From Chlamydia crocodili (GTDB lineage Bacteria > Chlamydiota > Chlamydiia > Chlamydiales > Chlamydiaceae), in contig NZ_CP060791.1 of NCBI RefSeq assembly GCF_018343815.1, forward strand, positions 948,113 through 1,012,112: a DNA stretch of 64,000 nucleotides, written 5' to 3'. Within the stretch, counting starts at the first letter, position 1, and each line of letters starts with the position of its first letter. Shown piece by piece: positions 58,834 to 64,000 of the stretch. Position numbers and translations under genes: made by a program. The notes under the pieces are model-generated. The model made no database searches and was not told the DNA's origin. It saw only the letters and a list, made by a program, of their open reading frames with translations.

Positions 58834-59657
58834 CTTTTCTGTAGTAGGTGGGGGACTACTTCTCTAGGATCTCCTGATGGGGATGCTATAACATCTACCT
58901 TTTCTTGAGAAAATGGCGATGTAAAGGTTAGGCTATGTGCGTGGAGTAGAGGACGAAATACATTTTTCGGTTGTTCTTTCCTACCATAATCTACATCCCC
59001 AACAACCGGATGACCGAGAGTTTGCATATGTAGACGAATTTGGTGTGTCCTTCCTGTAATTGGCTCACAGCGCATTAAAGTATAGTGTTTATAAGTACAC
59101 AACACCGACCAATTTGTAATTGTTAATTTCCCAGAATCTTTATTTGTATTTCCAAAAATTACAGCACCGCAACGGCGCAACTTAGGAGCAGTATAAGAAA
59201 TTAACGTACCTGAAGATTTTTTTGGATGACCAAAAACTAAAGCAGTGTATTGTTTATGTATTTTTCGTTTCTTGAACAGTTCCGCGAGGGCATTAGCAGA
59301 ATTTGCATTTTTGGCAAATAGGATACATCCCGTGGTATCTCTATCCAGCCTATGGACTATATTGAATCCGGTTATTTTTGCTAGATTTTCCGTAGAGATA
59401 TGCGAAGGTTTGTCGTAAATACAACAATTTAGATCTTCCCAAAGAATTTTTGGCTCTGATCTTATTTGCAATGTTAAAGTAATGCAATCTCCAGGTTGAA
59501 CTTTATAAGATTCGAACCTTTCCAAGTGACCGTTTACACGACAACCGTGATAACGAACCGAATTAAGAATGATATGTTTTTTATAATCGGGAAGCCGAGA
59601 ACGTAAGAAAGATGATAATCTTTCTACATCATCAGCAACCCATGAGAATTCTTTCAT
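58830..59657 (-). CDS. RluA-family pseudouridine synthase
   Basis: 275 residues from ATG 59657. An S4-like N-terminal part (RLSSFLRSRL, HGCRVNGHLERFESYKVQPG) is followed by the catalytic domain with HRLDRDTTGCILFAK, whose aspartate is the nucleophile, and by GRTHQIRLHMQTLGHPVVGD. It converts uridine to pseudouridine in RNA; which site (RluC or RluD type) cannot be told. The frame stays open to 59804, but that overlaps mutY and is rejected. Confidence 0.88.
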   Translation of the reverse strand: MKEFSWVADDVERLSSFLRSRLPDYKKHIILNSVRYHGCRVNGHLERFESYKVQPGDCITLTLQIRSEPKILWEDLNCCIYDKPSHISTENLAKITGFNIVHRLDRDTTGCILFAKNANSANALAELFKKRKIHKQYTALVFGHPKKSSGTLISYTAPKLRRCGAVIFGNTNKDSGKLTITNWSVLCTYKHYTLMRCEPITGRTHQIRLHMQTLGHPVVGDVDYGRKEQPKNVFRPLLHAHSLTFTSPFSQEKVDVIASPSGDPREVVPHLLQKS

Positions 59658-59703
59658 AAAGTAGCAAAATTTAGAACTTAGGTAAAATTTTACGAGAATT
59701 TGT

Positions 59704-60813
59704 ATGGCAAAGATAGCTTTTTCTGAAAGAGCAAAGAAATTTCCTGTGGAAAAGTTAAAAAAATGGTTTGCAGATAATAAGCGTAGCTTCCCATGGCGAG
59801 ACAATCCTTCACCGTATAATGTCTGGGTTTCCGAAGTGATGCTCCAGCAAACTCGAGCAGAAGTAGTAGTAAATTATTTTCTTGAGTGGATGGAGAAGTT
59901 TCCTACCATAAAAGCATTAGCTACGGCTAAAGAAGAAGACGTGATTAAAGCTTGGGAAGGTTTAGGTTATTATACTCGAGTGCGGAATCTTTTGGATGGA
60001 GCTCGCATGGTGATGAAGGATTTCGGAGGAGAGCTTCCTGACGATCCTTTAGATTTAATGCAGATAAAAGGATTGGGTCCATATACAGTACATGCCATTT
60101 TAGCTTTTGCTTTTAAAAGGAGAACAGCTGCAGTAGATGGCAATGTTTTACGGGTAATTAGCAGAGTATTTTTAATAGATGCTTCTATAGATTTAGAATC
60201 TACTAAAACTTGGGTATTTAGAATTGCCTTATCTCTTTTGCCCGCTAAAGATCCGCAGATAATTACCGAAGCTTTGATAGAGCTTGGAGCATGTATTTGT
60301 AAGCGTGCTCCGAAATGTGAAATTTGTCCTTTAAATACTATGTGTGGTGCTTATAAAGAAGGTCGGCAAAAATCTCTTCCTATACGCCATGCTAGGAAAA
60401 AAATTGTTACATTATTTCGTTGGGTAGCGATTATTCTTTATGAAGATGCTATCGTTCTTGAACAGAGAAAACCTGAGGAGATGATGGCTGGTTTATACGA
60501 ATTTCCTTATATAGAGGTTGAGTCTTTTGATGATCTTTCGGATATAGAAGGGCTTATCCAAGAAATGGAGGAACGTGTGGGAACTCCGTTGGTATTTTAT
60601 GGAGAATTGGAGGAACAACGTCATGCCTTTACCCATTATAAGGTACGTCTTATTCCAAGAATCTTCCGTGCAAAATCTAAACCAAAATCTGAATTTCTCT
60701 ATCCTATAGAGATCTTAGATTCTTTGCCTTTTTCTTCCGGACATAGGAAAATAAAGGGCTGGTTATTAGAAAATGCTTATACTCTTTCTAATCCTGAACT
60801 TGTGAAGGTTTAA
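59704..60813 (+). CDS. mutY: A/G-specific adenine glycosylase
   Basis: 369 residues, normal length. The helix-hairpin-helix is LMQIKGLGPYTVHAILAFAF, with the catalytic Asp in TAAVDGNVLRV. The iron-sulfur cluster cysteines are in CICKRAPKCEICPLNTMC (C-x6-C-x2-C-x5-C). A C-terminal NUDIX-like domain reads 8-oxoguanine. It removes adenine paired with 8-oxoG. The mazG-type gene follows after 4 bases. Confidence 0.94.
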   Translation: MAKIAFSERAKKFPVEKLKKWFADNKRSFPWRDNPSPYNVWVSEVMLQQTRAEVVVNYFLEWMEKFPTIKALATAKEEDVIKAWEGLGYYTRVRNLLDGARMVMKDFGGELPDDPLDLMQIKGLGPYTVHAILAFAFKRRTAAVDGNVLRVISRVFLIDASIDLESTKTWVFRIALSLLPAKDPQIITEALIELGACICKRAPKCEICPLNTMCGAYKEGRQKSLPIRHARKKIVTLFRWVAIILYEDAIVLEQRKPEEMMAGLYEFPYIEVESFDDLSDIEGLIQEMEERVGTPLVFYGELEEQRHAFTHYKVRLIPRIFRAKSKPKSEFLYPIEILDSLPFSSGHRKIKGWLLENAYTLSNPELVKV

Positions 60814-60817
60814 GTTC

Positions 60818-61204
60818 ATGAAAAATAAAGACTTTTCTCAATTGATAGAGCTTGTTAGAAAAATGGTCTCAGATGGTATCTGTCCTTGGACAGATCATCA
60901 GGATTTTGATTCCATACTTAGTCATATTCTTCAGGAGTGTAGGGAGCTTTCGGAAGCTGTTCATGAGGGATATCCTGTCAAGGAAGTCACCTCGGAAGCT
61001 GGGGATGTTCTTACTCTTGTGTTGTTATTGTGCTTCAAGATGGAATTTCTAGGAATGTCTTCGGTAGATGCAATTATTACTGAAGCCCTTGCTAAAATTC
61101 GTCGTCGTGCTCCTCATGTTTTCGATCCAAGTAAAACAATTTCTTATGAGGAAGCGAGAATAGCATGGGCTCTTGCTAAACTCGAAGAGAAAAGTGAAAA
61201 ATAG
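60818..61204 (+). CDS. mazG: MazG-family nucleotide pyrophosphohydrolase
   Basis: 128 residues, a single MazG domain. The acidic metal-binding residues are in ILQECRELSEAVHEG and TSEAGDVLTLVLLL (family: EExxE...ExxD). The C-terminus (KIRRRAPHVFDP) is also MazG-typical. E. coli MazG has two such domains, so this is a half-size form. It hydrolyses non-canonical or excess NTPs. Close spacing after mutY suggests a shared nucleotide-hygiene operon. Confidence 0.85.
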   Translation: MKNKDFSQLIELVRKMVSDGICPWTDHQDFDSILSHILQECRELSEAVHEGYPVKEVTSEAGDVLTLVLLLCFKMEFLGMSSVDAIITEALAKIRRRAPHVFDPSKTISYEEARIAWALAKLEEKSEK

Positions 61205-61258
61205 GAAGTTCTAAGGGCTTTCCTCTTTAGTAAAATTCACTGAGTATGATATCAAAGA

Positions 61259-61371
61259 GCAGTAAGTTGGGGACCTTTTAAGAGAAGAGACCTACGAACC
61301 GGGTCAGGACTGGAAGGTAGCAGCCCTAAGAAGAGCTTTCTTTTGCTAGAAGTGCTTCTCCAGCTTACTCT
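61259..61371 (+). ncRNA. ffs: Signal recognition particle 4.5S RNA
   Basis: The conserved SRP apical loop is present at 61296-61326: ACCGGGTCAGGACTGG and then AAGGTAGCAGCC, which bind Ffh. The ends pair as AGTAAG (61261-61266) with CTTACT (61364-61369), and the stem continues inward through GGGGA/TCTCC. A TATGAT box at 61245-61250 fits a -10 element. A T-rich tract after 61370 fits termination. Exact ends are uncertain by a few bases. Confidence 0.93.
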
Positions 61372-61386
61372 TTTTCTTTTTCAATT

Positions 61387-62163
61387 TTATACCGATAACA
61401 TTCCGATATTTGTAACGTTGAATAGTATATGCAATACTATAGGCGCAGCGATATGACGTTCTTTTTCATAAAGAAATCCCGTAAATAGAGAAAAAATTAA
61501 AAGAACAGGGACAAATATCAAGCTCCCCCAGGAATGCTCCACATGGGTAAGAGCAAAGATTACTGAAGAATATAAAAGAGCATAAACTCTATTCATTTTA
61601 TTTTTCAGAAAGGTTTGTAGAAAACCTCTGAAGAATATTTCCTCAGCAAAAGGAATTAAAATTCCTAAACTTAGAATAAATCCACGATCATACACTGTAG
61701 ATGTCAGAGTATCTTGGACTTCCTGAGTGAGTGTTTGTTCTTGTAGAGACTCCATAGGTAAGATCAGCATTAAGCCTTTATTCAGCACCAAACCAATGAT
61801 TTGAGTAATAGGGATTACAATAATCCACATTCGTATTGCAGAGAAAATTGCTCCTAAAAATGTTGCCTCGGGCTTATTCCCTGAATAAATTACACTACGT
61901 GTAACTTCAATAGGTAATCCTAGAAGATAAAAAATGTAAGCAGATGCTAGAAAGATCCCGTGTAGCGAACGAGCGGTGATATCAGAATGTGATCCTGTAA
62001 TAAAAGGAATCAATCCAGGAAGAAACAAAAGGGCAACGCCGACAAGAATATGCCGTAGTTGTAATGGGTTTTTTTCTGAGGGTTTTGGCCAGGTAAAAAA
62101 ATTTCTCGATACAACAGCTGCTAGAGCTAGAAATATAAGAAGGAACAACCAAGAACGAATCAT
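61387..62163 (-). CDS. CPBP-family intramembrane protease (CAAX/Abi type)
   Basis: 258 residues, about eight TM helices. The catalytic motifs are intact: PFAEEIFFRGFLQ (EExxxR), SSVIFALTHVEHS (FxxxH) and VLHILFNVTN (HxxxN). Members are membrane glutamic proteases or related hydrolases; the bacterial substrate is unknown. The gene follows the lipoprotein gene after 3 bases, so they are likely co-transcribed. Confidence 0.88.
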   Translation of the reverse strand: MIRSWLFLLIFLALAAVVSRNFFTWPKPSEKNPLQLRHILVGVALLFLPGLIPFITGSHSDITARSLHGIFLASAYIFYLLGLPIEVTRSVIYSGNKPEATFLGAIFSAIRMWIIVIPITQIIGLVLNKGLMLILPMESLQEQTLTQEVQDTLTSTVYDRGFILSLGILIPFAEEIFFRGFLQTFLKNKMNRVYALLYSSVIFALTHVEHSWGSLIFVPVLLIFSLFTGFLYEKERHIAAPIVLHILFNVTNIGMLSV

Positions 62164-62166
62164 AAA

Positions 62167-62811
62167 TTACGAATAATTTGCACAGACATAACCTTCAACT
62201 CTGGCAACGACTTCTCGAAATAAACGGTGATGCATAAGCCCCATAGGTGTAGATTCGAAATGTTTCGTTTGCCATCCGTAACGATGATAATCGCTTGCGG
62301 TTGTAGCGAGAGGTTGGCTAGATTCAATGATTTCTTGATAGATCATTGAAACCTTATTATGACGAATATCGAAAACACGAACACGAACAGAGGCTGTTAT
62401 AGAGTCGTGGCCAAACATATCTTGTGATGTTTTCTGCTCTAAAAGTTCTGTAGCTACCACAAACTCTGCTGGAAGAAATTCAACTATTGCTTGTGGAGAA
62501 AACTCAGGAACCACAGGAGAATAAAATTGTGAGATGACCTGTGCAGATGCAGAATGTTTAATTAGAAATAACCTTTCAGAAGAATGGAATCTCTTGCCAA
62601 TTTCTTGAGTGAATTCCGCTTGTAAATTCCATGGAAGTACTTCAGAGACTTTTCCAGAACGGTAAAATACTGGCAACATAGCAACAACACCCTTCGCCTT
62701 ACTTCCTGATTTGTAAAGCTTAGGATGATAGCTCCCCGATGCTGGTAGAGAACAGCTAGATAGGTTTATAGACAAAAGTCCACAAGAAACTAATAAGAGG
62801 AGTTTTCGCAT
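62167..62811 (-). CDS. Putative lipoprotein (GNA1162-like)
   Basis: 214 residues. The signal sequence has a lipobox (LLSINLSSCS) with Cys20 as the lipidation site. The mature part opens with YHPKLYKSGSKAKGVVAMLP and has alternating strands and helices. It resembles the GNA1162 group of outer-membrane lipoproteins, seen only by pattern. Function unknown. It is directly upstream of the CPBP protease gene. Confidence 0.72.
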   Translation of the reverse strand: MRKLLLLVSCGLLSINLSSCSLPASGSYHPKLYKSGSKAKGVVAMLPVFYRSGKVSEVLPWNLQAEFTQEIGKRFHSSERLFLIKHSASAQVISQFYSPVVPEFSPQAIVEFLPAEFVVATELLEQKTSQDMFGHDSITASVRVRVFDIRHNKVSMIYQEIIESSQPLATTASDYHRYGWQTKHFESTPMGLMHHRLFREVVARVEGYVCANYS

Positions 62812-63015
62812 AATTGCTGTCCTTATATTAACGAATACCGTTTACTCGGGTATTGAATTTTACTTTTGTAAAGCGCCCCATTCTTTCAAAGGAATTCGTG
62901 TTTTCCTATGGATAGGGATACTGAGTTATTGTTCCTGTTAAGTTATAACAAAGAAAAAAATAAAAACAAGTCCCGAAATTATAGAAAACCCTAGATTCAT
63001 TCTCATAGGTTTTCG
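62812..63015. other. Intergenic region upstream of the GNA1162-like gene
   Basis: About 200 bases, AT-rich, with no reading frame. Together with the small lipoprotein gene, its promoter and the terminator downstream, it fills the 543-base gap between 62811 and 63355. Confidence 0.4.
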
Positions 63016-63144
63016 TTATTTTACTTGAGAAGATTCTTTCTGATGATAGGAACAAGGACAATCCCATTCTTTAGGAATTAGTGTGCATCCGGGAATTAAT
63101 AGCGCAGGGGATGAGAATACAAGAATAGAAAGAAACCATTTCAT
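63016..63144 (-). CDS. Small predicted lipoprotein of 42 residues
   Basis: 42 residues found by reading the minus strand of the gap. A signal sequence (MKWFLSILVFSSPALLI) is followed by PGC, with Cys20 as lipid site, and then about 22 mature residues with two more Cys (KEWDCPCSYHQKESSQVK). AAGGAT lies 10 bases upstream of the ATG, and a promoter candidate lies further up. Function unknown; size and type recall the small Cys-containing lipoproteins of the chlamydial envelope. Confidence 0.62.
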   Translation of the reverse strand: MKWFLSILVFSSPALLIPGCTLIPKEWDCPCSYHQKESSQVK

Positions 63145-63181
63145 TACTATACTTATCCTTAACGTTGTCTTTTTCTATCTG

Positions 63182-63210
63182 TTCATAAGCGCAAGAATAC
63201 TTTTATGCAA
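63182..63210 (-). promoter_or_regulatory. Candidate promoter of the small lipoprotein gene
   Basis: On the minus strand, TTGCAT (63205-63210), a 17-base spacer and TATGAA (63182-63187) make a plausible sigma-70-type promoter about 40 bases upstream of the start codon. Confidence 0.45.
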
Positions 63211-63280
63211 AGTCTATTTACATGTTTATTTGGAATAAATTTAATCTTTTTTAGATGTGCATAGGGATAATCTGAGAATA

Positions 63281-63310
63281 ATAAAAAAATGCCCGTAATC
63301 TTACGGGCAT
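63281..63310 (-). terminator. Rho-independent terminator of the right-edge Inc gene
   Basis: ATGCCCGTAA (63289-63298) and TTACGGGCAT (63301-63310) form a perfect 10-bp stem with a 2-base gap. On the minus strand the stem is followed by seven T. It lies about 45 bases after the stop of the gene at 63355. Confidence 0.9.
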
Positions 63311-63354
63311 AATTTTCTTAACAAAGAAAAATTTAGACAGAACCTTTAGGTTAA

Positions 63355-64000
63355 CTAATCCTCAGTTTCAGTAGAGGTAGAGGATGACTGGTCTGTATTT
63401 TCAGAATTACTTGTACCACCAGTTTGATTTGTGCCAGTATTGTTTTCTACATCAGATTCATTATCTGAATCTTCAGTTTCACTAGTGTTTCCAGAATTTT
63501 CAATTTTTGAGGAATTTTCTACATTGTTGTTTTCCCCATCACCAGTTTTTTTAGAACCATCAATGCCCTGTTTGTCCTCATTAGTGGGAGGTTTTTTATT
63601 TTCATCTACAGGTGTTTTTGAATCGTTCTCTGGTGTCGGTCCCCCATCTAGACTTAGATCTTTTTTCATTTTGTCTATATCTATTCCTTTAGGACCTGGT
63701 AATGCAGGAACCTGTAATTTAGACTCCAAATAGGAGCGGTGTTGATGAATTGCCATTAATAGAACTATAGCAGAGAGTATTGCGCCTACTGGTAAGGCCC
63801 AAAGTCCACCAACTCCAGTTACAATGGCGCAGATAATGCCAATTGCAGATAGTAAGGCAGCGGCTACTATAACGACTATAGATAGAATATTGGATCTTTT
63901 TATTTTTTTCTCAGTGTCTGAAACTAGCTTATCAAAATCAGTCTTTTGTGTGGAAGAGAGGTCAGTTATATGTTCTTTAGTTGGTGATGGAGGTACAGAT
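63355..64000 (-). CDS. Putative Inc protein with acidic Asn/Ser/Glu-rich tail, 5' end outside the window
   Basis: The frame is open from the window end to 63355; only the last ~214 residues are visible. The ATG at 63756 is internal, since upstream codons encode a matching hydrophobic domain. A charged part with LSSTQKTDFDKLVSDTEKK precedes a bilobed membrane domain (SIVVIVAAALLSAIGIICAI ... LWALPVGAILSAIVLLMAI). A proline-containing linker follows, then an acidic, low-complexity tail of about 100 residues rich in Asn, Ser, Thr, Glu and Asp, ending TSTETED. The bilobed domain is the Inc signature. Which Inc it is cannot be said. Confidence 0.75.
   Translation of the reverse strand, partial: SVPPSPTKEHITDLSSTQKTDFDKLVSDTEKKIKRSNILSIVVIVAAALLSAIGIICAIVTGVGGLWALPVGAILSAIVLLMAIHQHRSYLESKLQVPALPGPKGIDIDKMKKDLSLDGGPTPENDSKTPVDENKKPPTNEDKQGIDGSKKTGDGENNNVENSSKIENSGNTSETEDSDNESDVENNTGTNQTGGTSNSENTDQSSSTSTETED

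Noticed and set aside
59658-59804. N-terminal extension of the RluA-type synthase
   Set aside because: It would overlap the mutY start, reads as a hydrophobic/aromatic shadow, and ATG 59657 gives a normal S4-domain start.
63431-63733. 100-codon open frame on the plus strand at the right edge
   Set aside because: It is the antisense of the low-complexity acidic tail; its Ser/Phe/Leu/Pro content follows from the repeats.
63355-63756. Start of the right-edge gene at ATG 63756
   Set aside because: Upstream codons in the same frame to the window end encode a typical bilobed Inc membrane domain, so the gene begins outside the window.
1-64000. CRISPR arrays, insertion sequences, prophage genes or plasmid origin
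   Set aside because: No regularly spaced repeats, transposase or integrase motifs, or phage structural genes were seen on either strand.

Overview
This AT-rich window is a piece of a chromosome from the family Chlamydiaceae. The evidence is gene order plus lineage-typical genes: a Na+-NQR operon split from nqrA/nqrF, futalosine-pathway menaquinone genes, a short HemC, a plant-like FabI, a cell-wall cluster (rsmH, ftsL, ftsI, murE, amiA) with a nearby bactofilin, and many small proteins with the paired hydrophobic segments of inclusion membrane (Inc) proteins. Local order follows blocks I recall from Chlamydia trachomatis (CT336-CT334, CT299-CT260, CT103-CT107), with joins near 2.4-6.9 kb and 51.2-52 kb. 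This looks more like the C. psittaci/caviae/felis/pneumoniae side of the genus than C. trachomatis itself. I cannot name the species from sequence alone.

Layout. 1-2.4 kb: the end of ptsI, a YbaB/EbfC protein and dnaX. 2.4-6.9 kb: a PgpH-type membrane HD phosphohydrolase and three tandem paralogous small membrane proteins. 6.9-15.6 kb: housekeeping (hemC, radA, rnc, a CT296/DcrA-like protein, a phosphohexose mutase, superoxide dismutase, accD, dut, two PTS-Ntr EIIA proteins). 15.7-20.3 kb: a secreted, very basic protein and three Inc-type proteins. 20.3-34.2 kb: mnmA, clpC, a lipoylation cluster (lplA, a phospholipase D-like protein, a SurA-N-like protein, GcvH), two Inc-like mini-proteins, and nqrBCDE. 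34.2-43.6 kb: bactofilin, dnaA, a type III chaperone-like TPR protein, then the cell-wall cluster and a tRNA-Arg(CCU). 43.9-51.7 kb: an IHF/HU protein, accA, an MsbA-like exporter, mqnB/mqnD and dnaQ, a YbjN-like protein and a FliO-like protein. 52-58.8 kb: a HAD phosphatase, fabI and two large paralogous putative effectors in the CteG (CT105) locus. 58.8-64 kb: an RluA-type synthase, mutY, mazG, the SRP 4.5S RNA, a CAAX-type protease, two lipoproteins (one of only 42 residues) and a partial Inc protein running off the right edge.

How the genes fit together. Fatty-acid synthesis is represented by accA, accD and fabI. The energy membrane is represented by Na+-NQR and menaquinone synthesis. Peptidoglycan synthesis and division without FtsZ are represented by rsmH, ftsL, ftsI, murE, amiA and bactofilin. 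Host interaction is represented by the Inc proteins, type III chaperone-like proteins and CteG-like effectors.

The most interesting observations are: (1) the two CteG-locus paralogues have unrelated tails that both end in a class I PDZ-ligand sequence (ETSV and ETRV), share a cysteine-dense module, and flank a long two-tier hairpin; (2) the tandem triplet of small membrane proteins with a conserved N-terminal His motif and a Cys pair; (3) HemC lacks its cofactor-binding third domain; (4) the unannotated 42-residue lipoprotein; (5) an acidic-tailed Inc protein at the right edge.
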